This document shows positions 1 through 9,186 of a stretch of DNA of 64,000 nucleotides, one piece after another. Within the stretch, counting starts at the first letter, position 1, and each line of letters begins with the position of its first letter. The DNA lies in NCBI RefSeq assembly GCF_003314975.1, contig NZ_QNRF01000002.1:434001-498000 (forward strand), given 5' to 3'. The DNA comes from Marinomonas aquiplantarum (GTDB lineage: Bacteria; Pseudomonadota; Gammaproteobacteria; Pseudomonadales; Marinomonadaceae). The translations under genes and the position numbers were made by a program. The notes below the pieces were generated by a model that did not search any database, was not told the DNA's origin, and saw nothing but the letters and a program-made list of their open reading frames with translations.

Positions 1-815
1 TCTCCTTGTGCAAATACTATCGATTGGTGACCAAGACGAATCGTCGATAGCTGCCAGTCAGCATTTTGCTCGATGACCTTTCCAGAGATCAACACACTGG
101 CATCTTGGTGATTGGCAAAGGAGGAGTCTAATTGACTAAGTAGGTCGGATGCTTTACCTGATTCCACCAATTTCCCTTGCTCTATTACTAAAATATGATT
201 CGCTAATCGACTAACCTCATCTAGAGAATGGCTAACGTATAAAATTGGGATATCTGTCGCTAGGCAGACTTTTTCAAGGTAAGGCAAGATGCCTTGCTTT
301 AGACAATTGTCTAACGCCGATAAAGGCTCATCCATCAACAGCATACTAGGTTGTGACAACATGGCCCGAGCAATGGCGACACGTTGTGCTTCGCCACCGG
401 ATATTTGATTTGGATAACGCGCTAGTAAAGGGGCTAAGTTCATTAGAGACAACACATCTTGATAGTCAAAGCGTTGTCTTTTTTGTTTCGCTCGTCTAAT
501 AGCAAAGTTGAGATTTTGCTGCACCGTTAGATGGGGGAATAGGCTTGTATCTTGAAATACGAAACCAATTGGTCTTTGGTGAGTTGGTAAAAAAGTCTGA
601 TCATCTTGCCAAGTTTCCCCCGCAAACTCTAAATGACCTTGGATATTAGGTTGGAGGCCTGCAATACAGCGTAATAATGTTGTTTTCCCTGAGCCAGAAG
701 GCCCGAACAACGCAGTCACACCTGAAGGTTCGAGCTGAACATTCAACTCTAAGGCAAAGTCTGAGGAGGAGTGTTTTGCTTGATTAAACTGAACCTTCAA
801 GCCCGACTGAGTCAT
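1..815 (-). CDS. modC: Molybdate ABC transporter ATP-binding protein ModC (partial, C-terminus off window)
   Basis: ATPase subunit that powers molybdate import with ModB and ModA. Translating the minus strand from the ATG at 813-815 gives an open frame of 271 codons that leaves the window before a stop. It contains a Walker A motif (GPSGSGKT), a Q-loop region (IGFVFQDTSLFP), the ABC signature SGGEAQR and Walker B MLLMDEP followed by a switch His (YVSHS). The last visible part looks like the start of the C-terminal molybdate-binding TOBE domain. Its ATG overlaps the modB stop (ATGA), indicating translational coupling. The ATPase call is certain; the molybdate specificity comes mainly from modA and modB next to it. 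Confidence 0.93.
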   Translation of the reverse strand, partial: MTQSGLKVQFNQAKHSSSDFALELNVQLEPSGVTALFGPSGSGKTTLLRCIAGLQPNIQGHLEFAGETWQDDQTFLPTHQRPIGFVFQDTSLFPHLTVQQNLNFAIRRAKQKRQRFDYQDVLSLMNLAPLLARYPNQISGGEAQRVAIARAMLSQPSMLLMDEPLSALDNCLKQGILPYLEKVCLATDIPILYVSHSLDEVSRLANHILVIEQGKLVESGKASDLLSQLDSSFANHQDASVLISGKVIEQNADWQLSTIRLGHQSIVFAQG

Positions 816-1513
816 CACCAGATTCCTTTTTTATGTTGCTCATGTGTGTTTCTCTGAGCAAAGTAGAGCAGGCATAAAACGACAAACGCAAAAGCCATCA
901 TTATTAGAGATAAGGTGTGTGCCTGTGGGTATTCTAATGCTTCGACATGATCGTAAATTTGCACGGAAATGACCTTGGTTTCACCTGGGATATTACCGCC
1001 AATCATCAAGACAACACCGAACTCACCAACGGTGTGGGCAAACCCCAATACCGCCGCACTAATAAACCCCGATTTCGACAATGGCATGACAACGGAGAAG
1101 AATCGGTCCATTGGCGAAGCGCCGAGGGTCGCCGCGGCATCCAAATGCTTTTCTGAGAGACTGGTAAAGGTATTTTGCAGTGGCTGCATGACAAAAGGTA
1201 GAGAGTACAACATAGACGCGACCACAAGGCCTGCAAAGCTAAAGGGTAAGGACGCAATGCCTAAATCAGACAACATTTTGCCTAGGGTGCTGTTTGGACT
1301 TAGCAAGATGAGTAAATAAAAGCCCAATACGGTTGGTGGCAGTACTAGGGGCATGGTGATCAAAGCGTTGATAGGGGCTTTGAGAATAGAGCGTGTTCGT
1401 GCCAGCCACCAAGCGATAGGAGTACAGAGTATCAGCAAGAGTAAGGTGACGACACTGGCCAATTTTAAGGTGAGCCAGATGGCCGTTAGGTCGGCTGGGC
1501 TAAGGTTCATCAT
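815..1513 (-). CDS. modB: Molybdate ABC transporter permease ModB
   Basis: Inner-membrane channel subunit of the molybdate importer, 232 aa, the usual ModB length. About five hydrophobic segments are visible, starting with one at residues 12-35. The ABC-permease EAA loop lies near residues 124-145 (LDAAATLGASPMDRFFSVVMP). The C-terminus keeps the typical GGNIPGETKVISVQIYD stretch. The gene follows modA by 6 bp and overlaps modC by the ATGA junction, so the three are one operon. Confidence 0.95.
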   Translation of the reverse strand: MMNLSPADLTAIWLTLKLASVVTLLLLILCTPIAWWLARTRSILKAPINALITMPLVLPPTVLGFYLLILLSPNSTLGKMLSDLGIASLPFSFAGLVVASMLYSLPFVMQPLQNTFTSLSEKHLDAAATLGASPMDRFFSVVMPLSKSGFISAAVLGFAHTVGEFGVVLMIGGNIPGETKVISVQIYDHVEALEYPQAHTLSLIMMAFAFVVLCLLYFAQRNTHEQHKKGIW

Positions 1514-1519
1514 AAGCGG

Positions 1520-2308
1520 TTAGTCAGCACTGTCATAGCCAAATGACCGTAGCTTTGCTTGTGTATCTGGCCTCAGTAAAAATGCCATAAAATCGCGTGC
1601 TAAGGAAAGCTTGTCTGAGTGAGATAGGATAACACCCGCTTGAAGAATCGGTTCATGAAAGTTGTCTGGAATGGTCACTGTGTGACCTTCTGAGTTGTCT
1701 TTCAAGGTTTGAGATAAAGCGACAAAACCGTATGCCACATTTCCCGAACGGACAAATTGATAAGTCTGACCAATGTTCTCACCTGTGATGAGTTTGTGTT
1801 CGACCAATGACCAGATGCCTATGTGCTGCAGAGCTTGTTGCGCAGCCTTACCGTATGGTGCCAATTTAGGGTTCGCAATGGCAATCTTGTTTGCCACTTT
1901 CAATGTCTTAGTCATGTCGTCTGAGATGGAGGAAGAAGGAGCCCATAAAGCCAGTTTGCCTTTGGCATAAACCGCAAAGCTGTCCGCTTGTGCTAATCCT
2001 TTATTGATTAATGTGCGTGGCTTTTGCACATCGGCAGACAGAAACACATCATAGGGAGCAAGATGCTGTATTTGCGCGAATAACTTTCCAGAGGAACCAA
2101 AGGATAGGCTTAAATTGTGCCCTGTTTCCTGTTGGAAATCTTCCGCAATGACTTTGATGGGATTGATGAAATTTGATGCTACAGCGAGTTTAAGGGTTTG
2201 TGCTTTGGCCGTAGACGGAAGATAAGCGAGCATTAAAAAGGCAAAGATAAGGCAGACTTTGAGTACACAGGGGCTAAGCTTGATGGTCATAGTAGAGTTG
2301 CTTTTCAT
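1520..2308 (-). CDS. modA: Molybdate-binding periplasmic protein ModA
   Basis: Periplasmic receptor that binds molybdate (or tungstate) and delivers it to ModBC. The protein has 262 aa with an N-terminal signal peptide (hydrophobic core about residues 15-32, likely cleavage after STAKA). The mature part begins with the family pattern LKLAVASNF and has GSSGKLFAQI and FLSADVQKP, which are typical of the oxyanion pocket region in ModA. A second ATG at codon 7 is an alternative start and would still leave a signal peptide. The gene lies 43 bp downstream of the Rieske gene and 6 bp upstream of modB. Confidence 0.93.
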   Translation of the reverse strand: MKSNSTMTIKLSPCVLKVCLIFAFLMLAYLPSTAKAQTLKLAVASNFINPIKVIAEDFQQETGHNLSLSFGSSGKLFAQIQHLAPYDVFLSADVQKPRTLINKGLAQADSFAVYAKGKLALWAPSSSISDDMTKTLKVANKIAIANPKLAPYGKAAQQALQHIGIWSLVEHKLITGENIGQTYQFVRSGNVAYGFVALSQTLKDNSEGHTVTIPDNFHEPILQAGVILSHSDKLSLARDFMAFLLRPDTQAKLRSFGYDSAD

Positions 2309-2351
2309 CTTGCTTAGTTATCCCTGTGGCGAGATTGGCTCAAGGACCCCC

Positions 2352-2678
2352 TTAAGCCAAAAGTAAATAGCAATTTCCTTGCTCAATGCCTACCGTGGCT
2401 TTCTTCAAATGACTACCTTGACAAGGGCCTGTTATACAAGTGCCATCCAATGGGGAAAAAAGAGCACCATGATGATGACATTTTAAATAATCTTCATCGG
2501 CGACAACCTCTTGATCAGACCAATGTAATGGCTTGTTTTGGTGTGGACAGCGATTCTCGTAGGCCACAATTTCGCCTTTTTGGCGAGTGACTAAGAAATC
2601 GTAATCTTCAATTTTTAGTGTTAGCGCCTTTCCTTCGGGTAGGTCTTGCGCATTAGGTATTAGATGCTTCTGAAACAC
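2352..2678 (-). CDS. Small Rieske [2Fe-2S] ferredoxin-like protein
   Basis: A stand-alone Rieske domain of 108 aa without signal peptide or membrane segment, so cytoplasmic. The cluster ligands are visible as C44-P-H46 and C67-H-H-H70, the CxH...CxxH pattern, followed by the GALFSPLDGTC loop. Such proteins act as electron carriers or as small subunits like NirD; no partner is encoded here, so the role is unknown. The start is a GTG at 2676-2678. It precedes modA by 43 bp on the same strand and may be co-transcribed with the molybdate transporter. Confidence 0.85.
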   Translation of the reverse strand: MFQKHLIPNAQDLPEGKALTLKIEDYDFLVTRQKGEIVAYENRCPHQNKPLHWSDQEVVADEDYLKCHHHGALFSPLDGTCITGPCQGSHLKKATVGIEQGNCYLLLA

Positions 2679-2906
2679 GTGATGACCGTACTATTTTTAT
2701 AATGATTAGAATGACTAAAATAAACGGAAGCCAAGCTTCTATTTACCACCAACTGAAACAAAAATACGCAGCGAAATGCCAGCTCGATCTATTTTCTGCG
2801 TAGGAAGACTCTAATTCGGTAAGTTAATTGAGTCAATATGCAAGAATTGAGTTAGTTTATTTTTCAGCGTTGCTTGCCTAAGCTTTGCTCCCTATACTTG
2901 CGACCC

Positions 2907-5207
2907 ATGGCCAAGAAAACTTCCAAAAAACCAACGCGTAAGTCCTCGACGAAACGTAAAAAAAACGCTCAGCCCTCTGTCCTGAAGCGTGTCCTTCGCA
3001 CGATGTTCAAATGGGGATGTCTTTTCGCACTCATCGCCAGTGTGCCTTTTTCTATTTGGGTCTGGTGGCTTAACGGACAAGTCGTTAGTCGTTTTGAAGG
3101 GCAGAAATGGCAAGTCCCATCAGAAGTTTACAGCGCGCCTATCATCCTCAAAAGCGGTGCGCCTTGGAAAAAAGCTGACCTAGAAAACCTGTTGGAAGAA
3201 ACCGGCTATCGATTTGGGCGTAACAGTCAAAAGGTTGGGTGGGCAGCTCGAAGTCGCACTAAAGTCAGCGCGCATTTACGTTCTTATGTTGATCATCAGG
3301 GCTTTCATGACAGCCAGCGTCGTATTTTTTCCTTTGAACGTGGTGAATTGCAAATTAATGCGCTGAATGGTGATGCCATAGAGGAAGCCCGTATTGAACC
3401 GCAGCGTATTGGCTTTTTGTATGGGGGGAATACGGAGAGCCGCCAGATTTTAACCTATGATCAAATCCCACAAACTTTATTAGATATTTTGGTGGCAGTC
3501 GAAGACCAAGATTTCTACCAGCATTGGGGGATTTCGTTAACCGGTATTGCTCGTGCTTTGGTGGTCAATTTAACCCATGGTTCACGACGACAAGGTGGGT
3601 CTACGCTGACTCAGCAGCTTGTCAAAAATATGTACTTAAGTTCAGAACGAACCTATACCCGTAAACTCACAGAAGTCATAATGAGCTTATTGTTAGAGTT
3701 CCATTATTCTAAACAAGACATCATTACTGCTTACATGAATGAAGTGTATCTAGCGCAAATTGGCAATCGCGCTTTGCATGGTTTTGCCGCGGCAAGTCAG
3801 CACTTTTTTGGTCGACCACTAAACGAATTAAACATTGATGAATTTGCCTTGCTGGTAGGCATGGTGAAAGGGCCTTCTTTGTACAATCCTCAACGCTCAC
3901 CGGAACGCGCCAAAACTCGACGTAATGTGGTGCTGGCCGTATTGAACCGCCAAGGAAGATTGTCGCAAGCGGATTATCAGAGTCTCATAAAGCAGCCAAT
4001 TCGTTTGGCTGACAAAAAGCGTGAACGTTCAGTGTACGGTGATTATTTAGACCTAGTGGCCATGCAGTTATCTCGAGATTTTGATGAAAATACCTTGGCG
4101 ACAGAGAATTTAAAAATTTACACCGGTGTCGACATTCGTGCACAGCGTGCGGCTAGCCAAGCGATGCAGCGCCAAGTTGCGAATCTTGAACGAGGTGACC
4201 GTCGATTGTTAGGGTTGCAAGGGGCAATGGTGGTTACTGATCGTGTTTCAGGGCAGGTGCGAGCGATTGTTGGTTCAAGTGATCAATATTACACCGGCTT
4301 TAATCGTGCGCTTGGTGCTGTTCGCCCCATTGGTTCTCTAGTGAAACCGCCTTTGTATTTATCTGCATTGGCTACTGGGCGTTATACCTGGTGGACAAAA
4401 ATTAAAGACGAGCGTTTACGCTTCAAAGTTGGTGCGGATATTTGGGCTCCAGAGAACTATGACCGACGAGTTCATGGTGAAGTGCACTTATATGAAGCCA
4501 TGGCCAAGTCTTATAATCTGGCAACGATTTCTTTGGCGAATCAAATAGGCTTTGACCGAGTCGGTGACACCTTGCGACAGCTAGGAGTGAAACGTCCTTT
4601 TACCATGCATCCTGCGATGGCATTGGGCGCTCTTGAGTTGTCACCGTTTGAAGTGTCTCGATTATACCAACCGATCGCATCGCGAGGGCAAAGTAGTGAG
4701 TTAGGGGTTGTGTTAGCGGTAATGGACCAAAATAATCGCTTGATTAAGCGCTTTAATCGACAAACTGATGTGCCTTTTACTGACGCTATACTGGCTGTCA
4801 CCTTAGATGGTATGACCAAAACGCCTGAAATCGGTACTGCCCGAGCGGCGAAAGCGGCCTTGCCAAATTTGACCTTTGCCGCGAAAACCGGAACCACAAA
4901 CCAGCAAAAGGACAGTTGGTACATTGGCATTACAGGGGATTACTCAACCACAGTTTGGCTTGGTGATGATGATAATGTCCCTCTTAGTATTACTGGCAGT
5001 AGCGGTGCACAAAAAGTCTGGATTGATTTTACGCGTCATGTAAATTCAACCTCACTGCCCAAGGATTTGCCGTCTGGAGCTGGACGTTTTCAGGTGTTGA
5101 ATGACGCGTTTGAAAAGGCCGCAGATCGCTGTGATAACAAAGTGTCATTGGCATTTGTACTTGGTACAGAACCGAAGAAATCGAGTTCCTGCTTTTGGCC
5201 TTTTTGA
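2907..5207 (+). CDS. mrcB: Penicillin-binding protein 1B (bifunctional transglycosylase/transpeptidase)
   Basis: Class A PBP that polymerises and cross-links peptidoglycan in the periplasm, anchored by one N-terminal membrane segment (about residues 36-55) after a Lys-rich cytoplasmic tail. The glycosyltransferase motifs VEDQDFYQHWG (catalytic Glu) and GGSTLTQQLVKN are present. The transpeptidase has SLVK (SxxK, nucleophile Ser), SYN and KTGT. The UB2H-like region between membrane and GT domain marks PBP1B rather than PBP1A. I prefer the ATG at 2907 (766 aa) to an in-frame TTG at 2874, because the Lys-rich MAKKTSKK start is typical; neither has a strong Shine-Dalgarno. No terminator was seen after it. 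Confidence 0.94.
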   Translation: MAKKTSKKPTRKSSTKRKKNAQPSVLKRVLRTMFKWGCLFALIASVPFSIWVWWLNGQVVSRFEGQKWQVPSEVYSAPIILKSGAPWKKADLENLLEETGYRFGRNSQKVGWAARSRTKVSAHLRSYVDHQGFHDSQRRIFSFERGELQINALNGDAIEEARIEPQRIGFLYGGNTESRQILTYDQIPQTLLDILVAVEDQDFYQHWGISLTGIARALVVNLTHGSRRQGGSTLTQQLVKNMYLSSERTYTRKLTEVIMSLLLEFHYSKQDIITAYMNEVYLAQIGNRALHGFAAASQHFFGRPLNELNIDEFALLVGMVKGPSLYNPQRSPERAKTRRNVVLAVLNRQGRLSQADYQSLIKQPIRLADKKRERSVYGDYLDLVAMQLSRDFDENTLATENLKIYTGVDIRAQRAASQAMQRQVANLERGDRRLLGLQGAMVVTDRVSGQVRAIVGSSDQYYTGFNRALGAVRPIGSLVKPPLYLSALATGRYTWWTKIKDERLRFKVGADIWAPENYDRRVHGEVHLYEAMAKSYNLATISLANQIGFDRVGDTLRQLGVKRPFTMHPAMALGALELSPFEVSRLYQPIASRGQSSELGVVLAVMDQNNRLIKRFNRQTDVPFTDAILAVTLDGMTKTPEIGTARAAKAALPNLTFAAKTGTTNQQKDSWYIGITGDYSTTVWLGDDDNVPLSITGSSGAQKVWIDFTRHVNSTSLPKDLPSGAGRFQVLNDAFEKAADRCDNKVSLAFVLGTEPKKSSSCFWPF

Positions 5208-5344
5208 TGAATGTCATTTAAAGCCATCTCGCGACGCTTGTTTTTTATTCGTCATAATCATAGAGTAAGCTATTGTTGTGTATGTGTTTTTGTCATTTTT
5301 TAGGGGGCAAGCTTGCTAAATAATCCTGATAAGGCTGGTCTTGA

Positions 5345-6172
5345 ATGACGCCGCGAGTCGTTTCATCCTATTTATTTAGCCTGGTGCTGATGCTGTTGTC
5401 GCAAAGTAGTTTGGCGGCAGGGAGCAGTTTTGCTGCTTGTGATGAACTCACCGCAACAGGCAATTCAGAATATCCTCCTTTTTTATGGCGCGATAAGCAA
5501 AATGCAATGCAATTACAGGGCGTCAATCGGATCATTATGGATGAATTAAGCCGTCGTATTCAGGTGCCAATTCGATTGCAGCATGTGGGGCCTTGGTCAA
5601 GAGCTCAAAGTGAAGTGAAAGCTGGTCGCGTAGACCTGATGGCGGGTGCATTTTATACCAGTAATCGAGCCGACTACATGGATTACTTTACACCGGTTCT
5701 CTTGTATACCCAGAGCGTGGTTTGGCAGCGCAAAGCGACACCGTTTCCTTTTCAAAGGAAAGAAGATTTACAAGGTCGTTGGGGCGTTACCGTGATAAAT
5801 AATAGCTTTGGTGAGCAATTTGATCGTTACGCAAAGGACAATCTTAACATCTTGACCGTCGCCAGTTTAGCGCAAGCGTTAAAGATGCTGGCCGCGAATC
5901 GGGTGGATTACGTACTTTATGAAAAAAGCCCTGCTCAAGCTTACGCAGGACTACTCGGTTTATCGCAAGAGCTTGAGGCTGTTTCGCCTCAAATCAGCAG
6001 CGAGGGGCTTTATCTGACATTATCAAAAGCCTCTGCTTGTAACACCCCAGGCCTTCGTCATCGCATTGCTGTTGCCTTGAGAGATATGAGTCAAGAAGGC
6101 TTTATGGAGCAAGCCTTGCTTGATGGTGCGGCGCTTTGGTCACTTAAAAATCGTCAGGCATTATTGAATTAA
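5345..6172 (+). CDS. Periplasmic solute-binding protein, family 3 (orphan)
   Basis: A 275 aa protein with a signal peptide (MTPRVVSSYLFSLVLMLLSQSSLAA, cleavage around residue 25). The mature part has the two-lobe SBP_bac_3 architecture: substrate entry pattern (GNSEYPPFLWRD), GVNRIIMDELSRR, and the strand/helix AGRVDLMAGAFYTSNRADYM that normally contacts amino-acid ligands. No permease or ATPase is nearby, so it may serve a transporter encoded elsewhere or a sensor. Ligand unknown. Its 3' end overlaps glgA (opposite strand) by 12 bp. Confidence 0.82.
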   Translation: MTPRVVSSYLFSLVLMLLSQSSLAAGSSFAACDELTATGNSEYPPFLWRDKQNAMQLQGVNRIIMDELSRRIQVPIRLQHVGPWSRAQSEVKAGRVDLMAGAFYTSNRADYMDYFTPVLLYTQSVVWQRKATPFPFQRKEDLQGRWGVTVINNSFGEQFDRYAKDNLNILTVASLAQALKMLAANRVDYVLYEKSPAQAYAGLLGLSQELEAVSPQISSEGLYLTLSKASACNTPGLRHRIAVALRDMSQEGFMEQALLDGAALWSLKNRQALLN

Positions 6173-7591
6173 AGACGAATACAATTCAATCCATTGGTCA
6201 GTTACCTTGTCCCAGCTGTAGTCATATTGCATGGCGTTAATTTGTTTTTGATGCCAAATTTCAGGTTGATGATACGCTTCTAAACAGCGCTGTAAGCAGG
6301 CTTTTAAGGCCTCGCTTGTGGCGTCCTGAAAGTGGAAGCCGTTCGCCTTTCCTCCCTCTTCAAAAACGGTATCAGCCAACCCACCTGTTCGTCGTACTAG
6401 AGGTAGTGTGCCGTATTTAAGGGCATAAAGCTGAGTAAGACCACAAGGTTCAAATCGAGATGGAATCAAGAGTACGTCCAATCCAGCTTGTAGGCGATGA
6501 GAATAGGCTTCGTCATAACCAATACGAATAGCCACTTGCTCTGGGAATTGCTGTTGTAGCGCCATAAATCCTTGTTCTAGGGTTTTATCCCCTGATCCTA
6601 ATAAGACAAAACGAGCGCCTTGAGCGAGTATCTCAGGCAGTGTTTCGAGGATTAGATCAAGGCCTTTCTGTTCTGTAAGTCGGCTCACGACACCAAATAA
6701 TGGTTTCGTTAGATCGGTTGATAAATTGTTTTCAGCTAAAAGTGCCTGTTTATTAGTGGTTTTCTGTTGTAGTGACGCAGTACTGTAAGTCTGGCGAATC
6801 AAGGGATCAATTTCTGGGTTCCAAGCATTGTAATCGACGCCATTGAGTATGCCTGTGAGTTTATCGGATAGGACGTTGAGAATGCCGTCTAGACCGTCAC
6901 CATATTCTGGTGTGAGGATTTCTTGAGCGTAAGAAGGGCTGACAGTCGTAATGGCATCCGCGTAGACTAAGCCTGCTTTAAGGCCTGAAAATCGGCCATA
7001 GAACTCCATGCCTTGCATCGTAAGCAATTCTGTCGACAGCTGAGTGCTGGCAAATTTATGCATCTCAAAACTGCCGTTGTAGCGCAAGTTATGGACGGTT
7101 GTTACGACGGCAACAGATTTGTTTTTCCAGCTTTCTAAATAAGCTGCTGCGAACCCTGTCTGCCAGTCATTTAAGTGAAGAATGTCTGCTTGCCAACCAG
7201 TTAGTTCACTGTTGCTGACTAAGTAGGCAGCTGCCCAAGAAAAGGCACAAAAGCGTAGATGATTATCCTCGAAGTCTTGGCCATTTTTATCCACATAGGG
7301 GCCGTCCTCTCTCTCATAAAGTGCCTGACATTGAACTAACCAAATGGGCGTATCATTTTCCGGTATGTGAGTTTCAAGAATGCGTAAATCCCCGACACCA
7401 AATGGGTTGCCTAAGTTGATAGTCTTCTGAATAGGCGCTACCTTTTCTAATATGCCTTGATAAGCTGGCATGATGAGCTTGACGTCATGACCCTTTGTTC
7501 GCAGAGCAAGCGGTAAAGATCCTGCGACATCAGCCAATCCTCCAGTTTTGATCAATGGGTAAATTTCCGAGGCTGCGAAAAGTATTTTCAT
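6161..7591 (-). CDS. glgA: Glycogen synthase GlgA
   Basis: Transfers glucose from ADP-glucose to growing alpha-1,4-glucan chains. It is 476 aa, the normal length of bacterial GT5 synthases. The N-terminal ADP-glucose-binding signature KTGGLADVAGSLP is at residues 17-29, and the C-terminal GT1-like domain has SRFEPCGLTQLYALKYGTLP with the catalytic Glu, then RRTGGLADTV. It is divergent from glgC, 91 bp apart, and the pair would form the ADP-glucose pathway. Branching enzyme and phosphorylase are not in the window. The 3' end overlaps the solute-binding protein gene. Confidence 0.96.
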   Translation of the reverse strand: MKILFAASEIYPLIKTGGLADVAGSLPLALRTKGHDVKLIMPAYQGILEKVAPIQKTINLGNPFGVGDLRILETHIPENDTPIWLVQCQALYEREDGPYVDKNGQDFEDNHLRFCAFSWAAAYLVSNSELTGWQADILHLNDWQTGFAAAYLESWKNKSVAVVTTVHNLRYNGSFEMHKFASTQLSTELLTMQGMEFYGRFSGLKAGLVYADAITTVSPSYAQEILTPEYGDGLDGILNVLSDKLTGILNGVDYNAWNPEIDPLIRQTYSTASLQQKTTNKQALLAENNLSTDLTKPLFGVVSRLTEQKGLDLILETLPEILAQGARFVLLGSGDKTLEQGFMALQQQFPEQVAIRIGYDEAYSHRLQAGLDVLLIPSRFEPCGLTQLYALKYGTLPLVRRTGGLADTVFEEGGKANGFHFQDATSEALKACLQRCLEAYHQPEIWHQKQINAMQYDYSWDKVTDQWIELYSSLIQ

Positions 7592-7682
7592 GGTTAGGTG
7601 TCTTTATTTTGTGTAGTAGGTTGTTGAAGTATACCTAACTGACGTTTGGATGAGAGTAATTTATCACTTTAAAGGGCTTCAC
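7592..7682. promoter_or_regulatory. Divergent glgA/glgC control region with inverted repeat
   Basis: The 91 bp between the two start codons must hold both promoters. It contains a perfect 7 bp inverted repeat, GTTAGGT at 7593-7599 and ACCTAAC at 7633-7639, centres 40 bp apart; with two mismatches the match extends to 10 bp. This could be a shared operator, but no regulator is known for it here. Confidence 0.35.
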
Positions 7683-8933
7683 ATGGACTTAAATACAGCG
7701 CGCATGAAAACCATCTCCATCATCTTAGCAGGTGGGCGTGGTTCTAGATTAAAACAGTTAACGGATCAACGCTCTAAGCCAGCTGTGCCAATTGCTGGCA
7801 AGTATAAAATCATCGATTTCCCTCTGTCCAATTGCATTAATTCTGGTATGCGACGGATTGCGGTATTAACTCAATATCGATCTCATACATTGAATCAGCA
7901 TGTGCAACGAGGTTGGAATTTTCTACGCTCGGACTTTAATGAGTTCATTGAATTATGGCCAGCTCAACAACAAACTGGAGGTGATTGGTATCGCGGTACA
8001 GCGGATGCCGTCTATCAGAATTTGGCCATGATTAGAGACTTACAAAGCGAATACATATTGGTGTTGGCTGGCGATCATGTCTACAAGCAAGATTACAGCT
8101 TGATGTTAAAAGAACACCTTGAAAGTGGTGCGGATGTGACTGTTTCTTGCATTGAAGTGCCAGTGGAAGAAGCCCATCAGTTTGGCATCATGCACGTAGA
8201 TGAAGATGACAATATCATCGCTTTTGAAGAGAAACCTACCCATCCTCCAACCATGCCCGGTAAGCCTGAAGTGTCCTTGGCGAGTATGGGGATTTATATC
8301 TTTAATACCAAATTTTTATCTGAGAACTTGTGTTCAGATGCGCAAGATAATGAATCTAGCCACGACTTTGGCAAAGATTTAATTCCCTATTTTGTGGGGC
8401 GAAGCCATATTAAAGCTCATCATTTCTCCCACAGCGTGGTCGTGAACGAAAATTATCCACAAGATGCTTATTGGCGTGACGTGGGAACATTAACAGCCTA
8501 TTGGGAAGCCAATATGGACCTCACTAAACTCGTGCCTGAATTGGATTTGTACGATGAGGATTGGCCCATTCGGACGGCTCACTATCAACGGCCGGCGGCG
8601 AAGTTTAATTACAACTACGAAGAGCGCATTGGAACAGCTTTAAACTCGGTGGTATCAGCGGGTTGCATTGTTTCGGGGTCGACCGTGGAGCAATCTATTT
8701 TATTCAATAATGTGCGCGTGAACTCATATTCTCATGTAAATGAGTGCGTTATTTTGCCGCGGTGTGACGTAGGTCGTCATTGTCGTTTAAACAAGGTCGT
8801 GGTGGATTCTGATTGCCGGATTCCTGAAGGTACCGTGATTGGCGAAGACCCACAACAAGATAGCGCGCGTTTTTACCGAAACGAAGATGGCATTACCTTG
8901 GTCACTCAAGCCATGATTGAAGCATTGAGCTGA
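7683..8933 (+). CDS. glgC: Glucose-1-phosphate adenylyltransferase GlgC
   Basis: Makes ADP-glucose from glucose-1-phosphate and ATP, the committed step of glycogen synthesis. The nucleotidyltransferase motif LAGGRGSRL, SKPAVPIAGKYKIIDFPLSN, the catalytic/substrate segment WYRGTADAVYQN and AGDHVYKQDY are all present, with a C-terminal left-handed beta-helix part. I chose the ATG at 7683 (416 aa; MDLNTARMKT) because a purine-rich AAAGGG lies just upstream. An in-frame ATG at 7650 would add 11 residues. It reads away from glgA. Confidence 0.95.
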   Translation: MDLNTARMKTISIILAGGRGSRLKQLTDQRSKPAVPIAGKYKIIDFPLSNCINSGMRRIAVLTQYRSHTLNQHVQRGWNFLRSDFNEFIELWPAQQQTGGDWYRGTADAVYQNLAMIRDLQSEYILVLAGDHVYKQDYSLMLKEHLESGADVTVSCIEVPVEEAHQFGIMHVDEDDNIIAFEEKPTHPPTMPGKPEVSLASMGIYIFNTKFLSENLCSDAQDNESSHDFGKDLIPYFVGRSHIKAHHFSHSVVVNENYPQDAYWRDVGTLTAYWEANMDLTKLVPELDLYDEDWPIRTAHYQRPAAKFNYNYEERIGTALNSVVSAGCIVSGSTVEQSILFNNVRVNSYSHVNECVILPRCDVGRHCRLNKVVVDSDCRIPEGTVIGEDPQQDSARFYRNEDGITLVTQAMIEALS

Positions 8934-9186
8934 ATAATGCGTAATTAGTTACCTCGGCTTGCTTGAAAAGTGGAAATTAGGGCGCATTAGTAGGGTTTAG
9001 CTTGCGTGTTTCGGTTATCCCCGTAACCTGTGGATAACCCTATTGGTGACTTAATGATAACTCATTGGAGGCCAGTATAAATCGTGCTTTGCGAGGGGGT
9101 GTTTAATTCTTCTTCAGTGCCGAAATTAAGTATGAATCTTGCGCAATGTTGTTTCTTTTTTATGCTGACCAGAAGTAGGGGAGCTT
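8934..9186. other. Intergenic region upstream of riboflavin synthase
   Basis: This 253 bp stretch holds no gene. It contains an inverted repeat, GGTTATCC at 9013-9020 and GGATAACC at 9032-9039, and inside the right arm a perfect DnaA-box sequence read on the minus strand (TGTGGATAA, 9029-9037). No terminator for glgC and no clear promoter for the synthase gene could be assigned. Confidence 0.4.

Noticed and set aside
2698-2703. TATAAT in the spacer before the PBP1B gene
   Set aside because: No acceptable -35 at the right distance and about 200 bp from the gene.
5307-5316. GCAAGCTTGC palindrome upstream of the solute-binding protein gene
   Set aside because: A 10 bp palindrome without a second copy or promoter relation is expected by chance.
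9029-9037. Replication origin suggested by a perfect DnaA box
   Set aside because: One box only, no AT-rich unwinding repeats and no dnaA, dnaN or gidA nearby.
8934-9186. Possible FMN riboswitch upstream of riboflavin synthase
   Set aside because: I looked for the conserved RFN element blocks and saw none. The region only has a short inverted repeat.
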